Source: Phycisphaerae bacterium
GTDB taxonomy: Bacteria; Planctomycetota; Phycisphaerae; Sedimentisphaerales; Anaerobacaceae
Assembly (NCBI GenBank): GCA_030667885.1
Contig: DAOUVA010000070.1
Coordinates: forward strand, 1-11,729
Reading direction: 5' to 3'
DNA length: 11,729 nucleotides
Of the stretch, positions 1-6,497 are shown one piece after another (the stretch's first letter is position 1; each line of letters starts with the position of its first letter). Below the pieces are notes generated by a model that had not been told where the DNA came from, did not search any database, and worked only from the letters and a program-made list of their open reading frames with translations. The position numbers and the translations under genes were made by a program.

Positions 1-1373
1 CCAAAGCTGAGGCAGAAGAAAAGGCTAAAGCTGAAGCTGAGGAAAAAGCCAAGGCCGAGGCAGAAGAAAAAGCTAAAGCCGAAGCTGAGGAAAAGGCCAA
101 AGCTGAGGCAGAAGAAAAGGCTAAAGCTGAAGCTGAGGAAAAAGCCAAGGCTGAGGCAGAAGAAAAGGCTAAAGCCGAAGCTGAGGAAAAAGCCAAGGCC
201 GAGGCAGAAGAAAAGGCTAAAGTTGAAGCAGAGGAAAAGGCCAAAGCTGAAGCCGAAGTAAAAACCAAGGATGAAACGGAAGAAAAGCCCAACACCGAAA
301 CTGAAGCTAAGCCAGAGACTGAGGTAAAAACCGAAGCGACAGCGGATACAGATAAACCCAAAACAGAAGCCAAGCAGGAATCCGATGAAAAAGCTGAAAC
401 TACAGAAAAACCTGATGCAGTAGAAGAAAAAGCAACGGATGAAACTGAAGCTAAGCCAGAGGCTGGGGCAACATCGGATAAAGATAACCCCACAGCAGAA
501 GCCAAGCAGGAATCTGATGAAAAAGCTGAAACCAAAGATGAAGCTACAGAAAAACCTGATGCAGTAGAAGAAAAGGCAAAAGCTGAAACCGAAGAAAAGC
601 CTAAAACCGAAAATGAAGCTAAGCCAGAGACTGAGGTAAAGACCGAAGCAACATCGGATAAAGATAACCCCACAGCAGAAGCCAAGCAGGAAAACGAAGA
701 AAAAGCTGAAACCAAAGCAGAAGTAAAAGCCGAGGCAGAAGACGAAGCCAAACCTCAGACCGAAGAAAAAACATCAACACCTGATCAGAGTCAAGAGCCT
801 CCGAAGGGTAAGGTTTCCGAAACTATCCAAAAAATGGCTCAGTCGCCTGCTATCCTTCCGGGCGAATTTGCTAAGGCTACAACGGGACATATCAATGTTT
901 CATCAGAAATATGCGCAACAGATATTATGCAAAAAGAGTTGGTCTGGGCAGCTTCGGAGGAGAGCGTACAGCAGGCTATGACAAAAATGCAGCAACAAGA
1001 CAGTGGATATATAATGATAGGCAAGGAGGGGATACTGGAAGGTATAGTATCGAAATCTGATATAACAGGAGCAACCAGTATCTATCTGCGACCGATATTT
1101 GCGAAATGGTATGGGCCTCTGGATGATGCAACTCTTCAAATCAAACTCAAATGGATAATGAGCAGACCCGTTCGCACGGTCAGGCCGGAAACACCACTGT
1201 TGACAATAATAGAAAATATTTGCCGGTTTGGCGGGCGCGGCTTACCTGTGGTGGACGAACAGGGTAAAGTGCAGGGCCTGGTAACAGTATTCGATATCTT
1301 TCGGACATTGCTCAACACAAGTGAAAATGTTTCGGCCGTTGGCAAAACAGCTGAGGCACCTGCATTAACATAA
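1..1373 (+). CDS. CBS-domain-pair protein with long Lys/Ala/Glu repeat region (5' end outside window)
   Basis: The frame is open from base 3, with no stop before TAA at 1371, so the gene starts upstream of the window. The ATG at 834 is internal and not the likely start. 456 codons are visible. Residues 1-80 are near-perfect 8-residue repeats (KAEAEEKA), predicted to form a charged single helix or coiled coil. Residues 99-260 are three diverged Pro/Glu/Lys/Thr-rich copies, probably disordered. The rest is globular: a first CBS motif around 884-1075 (ATDIMQKELVWAASEESV to GIVSKSDITG) and a second around 1140-1320 (WIMSRPVRTVRPETPL to GLVTVFDIF). CBS pairs usually bind adenine nucleotides and regulate a partner; here the partner is unknown. 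No membrane segment is visible. A 325-bp gap with its own promoter-like site separates it from cheA, so co-transcription is doubtful. CBS assignment is firm; function is not. Confidence 0.85.
   Translation, partial: KAEAEEKAKAEAEEKAKAEAEEKAKAEAEEKAKAEAEEKAKAEAEEKAKAEAEEKAKAEAEEKAKAEAEEKAKVEAEEKAKAEAEVKTKDETEEKPNTETEAKPETEVKTEATADTDKPKTEAKQESDEKAETTEKPDAVEEKATDETEAKPEAGATSDKDNPTAEAKQESDEKAETKDEATEKPDAVEEKAKAETEEKPKTENEAKPETEVKTEATSDKDNPTAEAKQENEEKAETKAEVKAEAEDEAKPQTEEKTSTPDQSQEPPKGKVSETIQKMAQSPAILPGEFAKATTGHINVSSEICATDIMQKELVWAASEESVQQAMTKMQQQDSGYIMIGKEGILEGIVSKSDITGATSIYLRPIFAKWYGPLDDATLQIKLKWIMSRPVRTVRPETPLLTIIENICRFGGRGLPVVDEQGKVQGLVTVFDIFRTLLNTSENVSAVGKTAEAPALT
3..242 (+). repeat. Ten in-frame 24-bp tandem repeats (8-residue KAEAEEKA units)
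   Basis: Ten consecutive 24-bp units encode the same 8 residues, apart from one Ala to Val change in unit 10; a diverged eleventh follows. Synonymous codons alternate: odd units use GAG GCA GAA GAA, and units 2, 4, 6 and 8 use GAA GCT GAG GAA. The true DNA period is therefore 48 bp. Units 1-2 (3-50) and 5-6 (99-146) are identical over 48 bp at a distance of 96 bp, which suggests recent duplication in 48- or 96-bp steps. The plus strand is strongly purine-rich. Confidence 0.9.
297..770 (+). repeat. Three long degenerate in-frame repeats (about 48-56 residues each)
   Basis: Copies begin near 297, 441 and 609, each with a Glu-x-Glu-Ala-Lys-Pro-Glu motif followed by an EAKQE motif. Copies 2 and 3 share an exact 42-bp stretch (471-512 and 651-692). 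Copies 1 and 2 share the segment encoding TEKPDAVEEKA. The encoded sequence is Pro/Glu/Lys/Thr-rich and probably disordered. It is a second, older-looking repeat family next to the 24-bp one. Confidence 0.8.
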
Positions 1374-1558
1374 ACATTCAAAAACACAAACCCTTAAAAA
1401 GGCATACCTCCAAAGGACGTAAGTGTATCATCTACATTCTTTTCTTAAGACTACCCGTACACTACTTTTCTTAGTTTACAACCGCTCCATACAACATAGT
1501 CTCGTTGTTTACCGACAAAAAGGTAATAAACGGAACACCGTAAACATCTTGAATTGAT

Positions 1559-1564
1559 TATAAT
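1559..1564 (+). promoter_or_regulatory. Candidate -10 box for the chemotaxis cluster
   Basis: A perfect TATAAT lies 135 bp upstream of the cheA start, in an otherwise empty region. No convincing TTGACA-like -35 box is found 16-18 bp upstream, so the call rests on the -10 match alone. The expected start would be near 1571, at the base of the hairpin at 1573-1591. Confidence 0.35.
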
Positions 1565-1598
1565 CTTTTTATCGGCCCTGTTTCGAGGCCGGAAAAAG
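1565..1598 (+). promoter_or_regulatory. GC-rich inverted repeat (hairpin) in cheA leader
   Basis: The arms are CTTTTT-AT-CGGCC (1565-1577) and GGCCG-G-AAAAAG (1587-1598). They pair perfectly except for a small internal loop, around a 9-nt loop. No T-run follows on either strand, so it is not a standard intrinsic terminator. Overlapping the predicted transcription start, it could be a 5' stabilising hairpin or a protein-binding site. Confidence 0.4.
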
Positions 1599-1698
1599 CA
1601 AATGTCTAAAGCGGTATCAATTTGTGTCTATAAAAGCCCAATTTGAGTTAATTGCACCCCCTTAAATGCCGAAATGATTACGAGAATCTCAGCTTAGT

Positions 1699-2391
1699 AT
1701 GTGCAACATAATCAAATATTTGGGGCGGCAAAAAAGACAAATGCGTTGTGACAAACTTACAGAGCTTATAGAGCAGGCAGCTTCTGCCATAAATATGATA
1801 AGTGCGACGGATTTATCGGAGATTGAGAACCTCCAGAAAATCCTCGATCAAATTAAGCAGAATATCACCGAGATAAGTGACGGTCCGGCACAACTGCTCG
1901 AACAAGCCCGAGGTAAAACATCTCAGGCCACCGAAGCCCTGCAGGAAATACTCCAGAAAGAAAATCAGGATACCGTTAAGTCAATCGAGATAATATCGCA
2001 GGCAATATCAACACTTCAAAGTTTGACCAGCGAAATCAACATAGATAAAATTACCTTTGACTCTGACCCGGCCGAGACCGACCACATAGCAGATGTCGAA
2101 ACTGAGCCACAGGGAACTTCCATTATTTCAGGAAAAAATGCAGGGTTCATACTCGAGTTTAGCACCGAAGCCTTTGAGCATATTGAGTCTACTGAAGCGG
2201 AATTGCTCAAACTTGAGAGTCAACCGGAGGACAAAGAGGTAATCAACCAGGTATTTTGTGGATTTCATATGATAAAGGGCCTGGCGGCCTTTTTAAATCT
2301 CACACCGATCTGTCAGTTGGCAAATTGGGCAGAAAACCTACTTGACCTTGCCGGCAAAAATGAACTGAATATGACCTGTAATAATATTTAG
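1699..2391 (+). CDS. cheA: CheA N-terminal fragment: helical extension plus truncated P1 (Hpt) domain
   Basis: CheA is the histidine kinase of chemotaxis; its P1 domain carries the phospho-accepting histidine. The 230 visible residues comprise a helical extension of about 110 residues with no recognised domain, an acidic linker, then P1 from about residue 149. The P1 signature is FHMIKG with His190, followed by ENLLDLAGKNEL. The frame ends at TAG (2389) inside what should be the next P1 helix. The same frame continues into the kinase core after a second stop (TAA 2401) and ATG 2413. An in-frame TGA at 1675 limits the start to ATG 1699 or ATG 1741; the second gives a more natural N-terminus (MRCDKLTELIE). 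Neither has a good ribosome site. It could be a genuine split subunit, a readthrough product, a pseudogene piece or a sequence error. Homology to CheA P1 is firm; status as a separate protein is uncertain. Confidence 0.7.
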   Translation: MCNIIKYLGRQKRQMRCDKLTELIEQAASAINMISATDLSEIENLQKILDQIKQNITEISDGPAQLLEQARGKTSQATEALQEILQKENQDTVKSIEIISQAISTLQSLTSEINIDKITFDSDPAETDHIADVETEPQGTSIISGKNAGFILEFSTEAFEHIESTEAELLKLESQPEDKEVINQVFCGFHMIKGLAAFLNLTPICQLANWAENLLDLAGKNELNMTCNNI

Positions 2392-2403
2392 ATTGATTTT
2401 TAA
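2389..2403 (+). other. Two in-frame stop codons interrupting cheA
   Basis: TAG (2389-2391) and TAA (2401-2403) lie in one frame that otherwise runs from 1699 to 3819. The flanking translation aligns without gaps to a CheA P1 helix. Compared from memory with E. coli CheA (FLETKDIM), F-stop-TIDMM places TAA at the Glu position. A single G to T change (GAA to TAA) would explain it; TAG fits a one-base change from CAG, GAG or AAG. The interruption therefore looks like two point substitutions, not a frameshift. Confidence 0.85.
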
Positions 2404-2412
2404 ACAATTGAC

Positions 2413-3819
2413 ATGATGAAAAAACTGGTCGTTGACCTGAAGCATTCGACAAAAACAGGCAAAGCCGTATCTGCGCAAAAATCCCTACCGCAATTGTTAG
2501 TAAAATTGAAAGAGTCCGTAGAAAACCACAGTTCTGCCCCTTCTTCTAACCGTCTGCAGATTCAGGAGAAGGACAAAGAATTAGACAAGGTTTTAGCTGT
2601 AAATGACGAGCCGAAAAAGCAAAGTGTAACCACACAAGCGCAAGCTCCTTCAGGAGATGAAAAAATAAAAGTCAGCACGGCCCGTCTCGACAACCTCGTA
2701 AATATGGTTGGAGAACTGGTAGTTGCTCAATTGATGGTCAGTGAAGAAATAAATACGACACGAGCATCCGAGCATAATATCTGCCGCAAAATTGCCCATC
2801 AAAGCAAAATCATTCGTGATCTCCAGCAACTGTCGATGTTGATACGTATGGTTCCCATAGGCGGTGTGTTCCAGAAGATGGCCAGACTTGTCCGTGACCT
2901 TTCGCGTAAATCCGGCAAAGAAATAAACTTTACCACAACAGGCGATGAAACAGAACTCGACCGGACTGTAGTTGACAAGATATCTGATCCACTCGTGCAT
3001 ATGCTACGCAATGCCATTGACCACGGAATTGAACCGCCTGAAGAACGCACGAAAATCGGAAAGAATTCAAAAGGCCTAATCGAACTTCAAGCATATCACG
3101 AGGCGGGAAACATTGTCATCGAAATTACCGATGACGGCAAAGGCCTCAACAAGGAACGAATTTTGAAAAAGGCCGTCGACAAAGGAATTGTTTCAACCGA
3201 ACAAGAGCTAAGCAAGGAAGAAATATATAAATTAATTTTTCACCCAGGCCTTTCAACAGCTCAGAAAGTAACAAGCGTATCCGGGCGCGGCGTTGGGATG
3301 GATGTCGTTAAAAAGAGCGTGGAATCATTGCACGGTAGAATTGACATCAGCTCAACGCCCGGCAAAGGTTGTGTCTTTACCATTCGTATGCCGCTGACGC
3401 TGGCAATAATTGACGGTCAAATTATAAGTGTCGGAAATAATCGTTACATTATACCCATAAACTCGATAGACCGCAGTCTTAAACCAACCAACGAGCAGTT
3501 ATCCTCAGTCCAGGGCCGAGGCGAGATGGCTATGGTCCAGGGCAATTTGATGCCGATAATTCGACTTTACAGACTCTTTGGTGTTGTCCCGGATACTGAG
3601 GACCCGACCGAATCATTACTGGTTGTTGTCGAAGACGAGGGTAACAAATGCTGCCTGCTGGTGGATGAGCTATTAGGTCAGCAACAGGTAGTGATAAAAA
3701 ACCTTGGCGACGGATTAGGCAAAGTAAAGGGCGTTTCCGGCGGAGCTATTATGGGTGACGGCAAGGTAAGTCTGATTTTGGATATACCCAACCTGATAGA
3801 ATTAGCTCATAAAATATGA
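2413..3819 (+). CDS. cheA: CheA kinase core (P3-P4-P5), chemotaxis histidine kinase
   Basis: It dimerises, binds ATP and phosphorylates a P1/Hpt histidine, then couples to receptors through its CheW-like domain. The first 40 residues (MMKKLVVDLK onward) look like the end of P1. A polar linker (40-82) follows with no recognisable P2. P3 dimerisation is about 84-150 (RLDNLVNMVGEL). P4 is about 150-328, with N box LVHMLRNAIDHGIEPPEER, G1 DDGKGLN and G2 GRGVGMDVVKK. The CheW-like P5 runs from about 330 to the end. All ATP-binding motifs are intact, which argues against long-standing decay. The start ATG is chosen because stops lie just upstream; no Shine-Dalgarno sequence precedes it, so translation would need reinitiation 22 nt after the TAG, or readthrough. 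cheR follows after 20 bp. Identity is near certain; the start is uncertain. Confidence 0.9.
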   Translation: MMKKLVVDLKHSTKTGKAVSAQKSLPQLLVKLKESVENHSSAPSSNRLQIQEKDKELDKVLAVNDEPKKQSVTTQAQAPSGDEKIKVSTARLDNLVNMVGELVVAQLMVSEEINTTRASEHNICRKIAHQSKIIRDLQQLSMLIRMVPIGGVFQKMARLVRDLSRKSGKEINFTTTGDETELDRTVVDKISDPLVHMLRNAIDHGIEPPEERTKIGKNSKGLIELQAYHEAGNIVIEITDDGKGLNKERILKKAVDKGIVSTEQELSKEEIYKLIFHPGLSTAQKVTSVSGRGVGMDVVKKSVESLHGRIDISSTPGKGCVFTIRMPLTLAIIDGQIISVGNNRYIIPINSIDRSLKPTNEQLSSVQGRGEMAMVQGNLMPIIRLYRLFGVVPDTEDPTESLLVVVEDEGNKCCLLVDELLGQQQVVIKNLGDGLGKVKGVSGGAIMGDGKVSLILDIPNLIELAHKI

Positions 3820-3839
3820 ATTGAGATACGAGGTTTCTG

Positions 3840-4697
3840 ATGGAAATATCAGCAGTACAAAATTTTGTTTTGACAGAAAAAGATTTCCGTAATATCAGTA
3901 AGCTGGTGTACGAACACTGCGGGATTAATTTGCACGTTGGCAAAAAGGAACTGATCCGCGCACGATTGGCAAAACGGCTGCGTCACGGCAATTTCAAGTC
4001 ATTTTCGGACTACTTGAAGCATGTGCTTGAGGATAAAACAGGAAAAGAATTTTCGATACTTATCGATTCGATCAGTACAAACCTGACAAGCTTTTTCCGC
4101 GAGGGGCAACATTTTGAGTTTCTGCGAAGCAGATTCATACCGTCTCTGCTGGAACAAAAAGCAAAAAGCCGTAACTTCAGAATACGCGCCTGGAGTGCCG
4201 GCTGTTCATCCGGGGAAGAACCCTATTCGATAGCTATCACTTTGCTCGACGCGGTTCAGGGGCAGGGGCGGTGGGATATTAAAATATTAGCTACAGACAT
4301 CTCAACAAGCATACTCGAGACCGCCCAAAGGGGTGTTTATGATAAACAACGAATCGAGCCGGTCTCGCCGATGCAAAGACAGAAATATCTTATGACCTCT
4401 CATACAGCAGACAAGCAGAAGGCTTTCGAGGTGAGCAAGAGCTTAAAAGACGTGGTAATCTTTAAGTATCTTAATTTAATGGAAGATTGGCCGATAAATC
4501 CTTCCGGCGGAATAGATTTCATTTTCTGCCGCAATGTGATGATATACTTTGATAAGCGTACACAAGAGAATCTTGTAAACCGCTATTGGAATGTGTTAGC
4601 TCCGAAAGGAATTCTTTTTACCGGACATTCGGAATCGCTGACCGGTATCGAGCATAAATTCAAATATATCCAACCAACGATTTACATGAAACTATAA
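3840..4697 (+). CDS. cheR: CheR, chemotaxis receptor glutamate methyltransferase
   Basis: It transfers methyl groups from S-adenosylmethionine to receptor glutamates, setting adaptation with CheB. At 285 residues it has the usual length. An N-terminal helical domain (about 1-85) ends in STNLTSFFRE, the conserved Phe-Phe-Arg-Glu turn. The methyltransferase fold follows, with SAM-binding AWSAGCSSGEEPYS (117-130), ILATDIS (149-155), FIFCRNVMIYFD (227-238) and GHSESL (262-267). GAGGT at 3830-3834 sits 5 nt before the ATG. The gene begins 20 bp after cheA and leaves 42 bp before cheD. No C-terminal TPR extension is present. Confidence 0.95.
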   Translation: MEISAVQNFVLTEKDFRNISKLVYEHCGINLHVGKKELIRARLAKRLRHGNFKSFSDYLKHVLEDKTGKEFSILIDSISTNLTSFFREGQHFEFLRSRFIPSLLEQKAKSRNFRIRAWSAGCSSGEEPYSIAITLLDAVQGQGRWDIKILATDISTSILETAQRGVYDKQRIEPVSPMQRQKYLMTSHTADKQKAFEVSKSLKDVVIFKYLNLMEDWPINPSGGIDFIFCRNVMIYFDKRTQENLVNRYWNVLAPKGILFTGHSESLTGIEHKFKYIQPTIYMKL

Positions 4698-4739
4698 GGG
4701 CAACCGTGTCAAAAACAACGAAATTAACAGAGATTATAT

Positions 4740-5225
4740 ATGACTAAAAATAAGATAATCATAGGCATATCAGATGCGAACGTTTCCAATAATCCCCAAG
4801 ACATTCTGGAAACACTTTCGTTAGGTTCGTGTATTGGCGTATGTCTATATGACCCGGCGACAACCATCGGCGGCATGCTGCATTATCAGCTTCCGAGTTC
4901 AACAATGAATCCGGGTCGTGCCAAACAAAATCCATTGATGTTTGCCGACACGGGTATGACTTTTTTGATTGATAAAATGTTAGCATTAGGAGTAAACAAG
5001 AAACGGATACAGGTGAAGATTGCCGGCGGAGCGGCGATGGATACCGGACCCCATGGATTTGACATCGGCAAACGCAATTATTTAGCAATCAAAAAAGTGT
5101 TGTGGCAACATGGAATGTTTATTGATGCCGAGGATGTTGGCGGAAGTTCACCCCGCAATATGTATATGGACATCGAAGATGGTACGGTAAAAATCAAAGT
5201 TAACGGTTCTGAAAAAGATTTATGA
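4740..5225 (+). CDS. cheD: CheD, chemoreceptor glutamine deamidase
   Basis: It converts receptor glutamines to glutamates and, in CheC/CheX-containing systems, can interact with CheC-type phosphatases. The 161 residues carry the family signature TLSLGSCIGVCLYD: catalytic Cys31, Thr25 at the conserved position six residues before it, and His48 in GGMLHYQLP. ADTGM, KIAGGAAM and GGSSPRNMYMDIEDG match the conserved core and C-terminal part. The ribosome site is weak (AGAGA at 4729-4733). cheY follows after 24 bp. Genomes with CheD often also have CheC or CheX, as here. Confidence 0.94.
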   Translation: MTKNKIIIGISDANVSNNPQDILETLSLGSCIGVCLYDPATTIGGMLHYQLPSSTMNPGRAKQNPLMFADTGMTFLIDKMLALGVNKKRIQVKIAGGAAMDTGPHGFDIGKRNYLAIKKVLWQHGMFIDAEDVGGSSPRNMYMDIEDGTVKIKVNGSEKDL

Positions 5226-5249
5226 AAAATATTGTGAAGGAGACATAAC

Positions 5250-5627
5250 ATGGCATTAAATATTTTGATTGTGGATGATTCTTCTTTAACCCGCAAAGCG
5301 ATAAAGCGAATTATCGGCATGCTTGGTCTTAATGTCGGCCAAATCCTCGAGGCGGAAAATGGAACGGATGCATTGAAGGTTCTTGGTGAAACGAACATAG
5401 ATTTGGTGCTTGCGGACTTGAATATGCCTAAGATGGGCGGGATTGAAATGATTTATCATATGAGAGGCAACGAAGCCACCAAAAACATCCCTGTAGTCGT
5501 AGTTACGACCGAATCCAGCACAACTCGGATCGAGGGTCTGTTGGCCAACGGCGCAAAGGCCTATCTGCATAAGCCTTTTACACCGGAAGAATTTAAGGAA
5601 GTGATAACACAGACTGTTGGAGTGTAA
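5250..5627 (+). CDS. cheY: CheY, single-domain response regulator
   Basis: A phosphorylated receiver that normally binds the flagellar motor switch. The 125 residues form one receiver domain with no output domain. It has acidic pocket Asp9-Asp10 (ILIVDDSS), phospho-acceptor Asp56 (VLADLNMP), switch Thr86 (VVVVTTES) and Lys108 (HKPF). AAGGAG at 5237-5242 lies 7 nt before the ATG, one of the strongest ribosome sites in the operon. The CheX-type gene starts 4 bp after its stop, so the regulator and its probable phosphatase are likely translated together. Other small receivers are possible, but the context fits CheY. Confidence 0.92.
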   Translation: MALNILIVDDSSLTRKAIKRIIGMLGLNVGQILEAENGTDALKVLGETNIDLVLADLNMPKMGGIEMIYHMRGNEATKNIPVVVVTTESSTTRIEGLLANGAKAYLHKPFTPEEFKEVITQTVGV

Positions 5628-5631
5628 AACA

Positions 5632-6081
5632 ATGATTGAAACAGAAAATATACTAACCGACTCTTTAGCACAGGCACTTGAAACAATGGCCTTTCTGACT
5701 ATTATACCGCCTGAAGAGGACATGGCCGCACCCGAAAAAACCATATTGGCCGAAATAAGTTTCACAGGACCAAAAAACGGAACTATTCAAATACTCGCAG
5801 GTCTTGATTTATGCAGAATTCTTGCGGAAAACATAGGTGCATTGACAGAAGTGAACGATGAAACCTGTTATGATGCTCTCAAAGAGCTGTCCAATGTAAC
5901 CTGCGGATTGCTGCTTCCGGTACTGGCTTGCACCAAGGCGGATGTATTCGACCTCACCATTCCGACAATCAAAAACGGTGATGATTCACCGAAATGGAAC
6001 GAGTTTGTAGAGCAGTCAAACACTTGTATATTAAACATTGAAGGTTATCTGGTAGCCACGAGGCTAATTATGAAAAACTAA
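5632..6081 (+). CDS. CheX-like CheY-phosphate phosphatase
   Basis: The 149 residues contain DALKELSNVTCGLLLP, which fits the CheC/CheX/FliY active-site pattern E-x-x-N followed by Gly. The predicted catalytic pair is Glu85 and Asn88; in the family these act on phosphorylated CheY. Only one such motif is present, as in CheX; CheC and FliY usually carry two. I start at ATG 5632, not at a TTG in frame at 5617: GGAG at 5619-5622 is 9 nt before the ATG, and the TTG would sit inside cheY. It lies 4 bp after cheY and 22 bp before the Hpt gene. Family assignment rests on one motif plus context. Confidence 0.78.
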   Translation: MIETENILTDSLAQALETMAFLTIIPPEEDMAAPEKTILAEISFTGPKNGTIQILAGLDLCRILAENIGALTEVNDETCYDALKELSNVTCGLLLPVLACTKADVFDLTIPTIKNGDDSPKWNEFVEQSNTCILNIEGYLVATRLIMKN

Positions 6082-6103
6082 AAAGCTTCTCTGGAGATAA
6101 ATT

Positions 6104-6475
6104 ATGGACAACAAAATTTTTTCGGGTATAAGAAATAACAGCCCGCTACCGGACCCGAACGAGATAGAAATCCCGGATGATATCGGCAACCTGTTAGATG
6201 AATATATAGAATCAGCCAGTTCAATGCTCGATGAACTTGAACAGGCAACCCTGGAATATGAGGCGGGCAAGAACCGCCCGGAAAACGCTGCAACAATAAA
6301 ACGGATTCTGCATAAAATAAAGGGGGAATCAGGAATGGTAGGTATTGAAGATATGGCGGAATTTTGCCATCAAGCTGAATCCGCCTTTGAAGAGCTTGCC
6401 GAAGATGAGCGCCCTGATATGTTGCTGAGATTTAAGGATTGGATCAGTACTGCGATATACAGCCTGACAAGTTAA
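6104..6475 (+). CDS. Stand-alone Hpt (histidine phosphotransfer) protein, CheA-P1-like
   Basis: A free phosphotransfer domain that passes phosphate between a histidine and receiver aspartates. Of 123 residues, the first 25 are Pro/Asn/Glu-rich and probably flexible. A helical bundle follows, with LHKIKGESGMVG placing the phospho-accepting His at residue 70, then a CHQAESAFEEL helix. The His-x-x-Lys-Gly-x-x-Gly-Met pattern and the following helix resemble CheA P1 more than generic phosphorelay Hpt domains. GGAGA at 6093-6097 is 6 nt before the ATG. It lies between the phosphatase gene and cheB. Since the P1 domain of cheA is interrupted in this operon, it may be the working phosphodonor; that is inference. 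Confidence 0.85.
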   Translation: MDNKIFSGIRNNSPLPDPNEIEIPDDIGNLLDEYIESASSMLDELEQATLEYEAGKNRPENAATIKRILHKIKGESGMVGIEDMAEFCHQAESAFEELAEDERPDMLLRFKDWISTAIYSLTS

Positions 6476-6497
6476 ACTATTCTAAAGGAGATAAAAC

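Larger units (their letters stand above)
1374..1698 (+). other. 325-bp intergenic region upstream of the chemotaxis cluster
   Basis: No gene is seen on either strand. The region is A/T-rich with short repeats: a direct repeat CTTTTCTTA (near 1439 and 1464), GTTTAC at 1507 with its inverse GTAAAC at 1540, and a small inverted repeat CAATT/AATTG at 1639-1654. The distal half carries a TATAAT and a GC hairpin, listed separately. If transcription starts near 1571, the leader before cheA is about 128 nt long. I recognise no known riboswitch class in it. Confidence 0.6.

Noticed and set aside
1..261. Other open frames through the repeats (a basic Lys/Leu/Arg frame on the plus strand; Ala/Phe/Ser frames on the minus strand)
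   Set aside because: Tandem repeats whose unit is a multiple of three keep all frames open. The frame that continues into CBS domains is the coding one.
3..770. CRISPR-like array
   Set aside because: Units are contiguous with no unique spacers, lack a palindromic repeat, and lie in frame within a coding region.
834..1373. A separate 179-residue gene starting at ATG 834
   Set aside because: The frame is open without a stop from base 3 through the repeats into this segment, and no ribosome site precedes ATG 834. It is the C-terminal part of a longer protein.
1668..1675. Flagellar sigma-28-type promoter (GCCGAAAT)
   Set aside because: No TAAA-type -35 element is found at the required distance upstream.
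2389..2403. Alternative genetic code reading TAG/TAA as amino acids
   Set aside because: TAA ends the CBS, cheR, cheY, cheX, hpt, deacetylase, isomerase and enolase-superfamily genes, and TAG ends cheB, all at natural protein ends. Recoding is not supported.
5617..5631. TTG start for the CheX-like gene
   Set aside because: It lies inside cheY and overlaps the GGAG ribosome site that serves ATG 5632.
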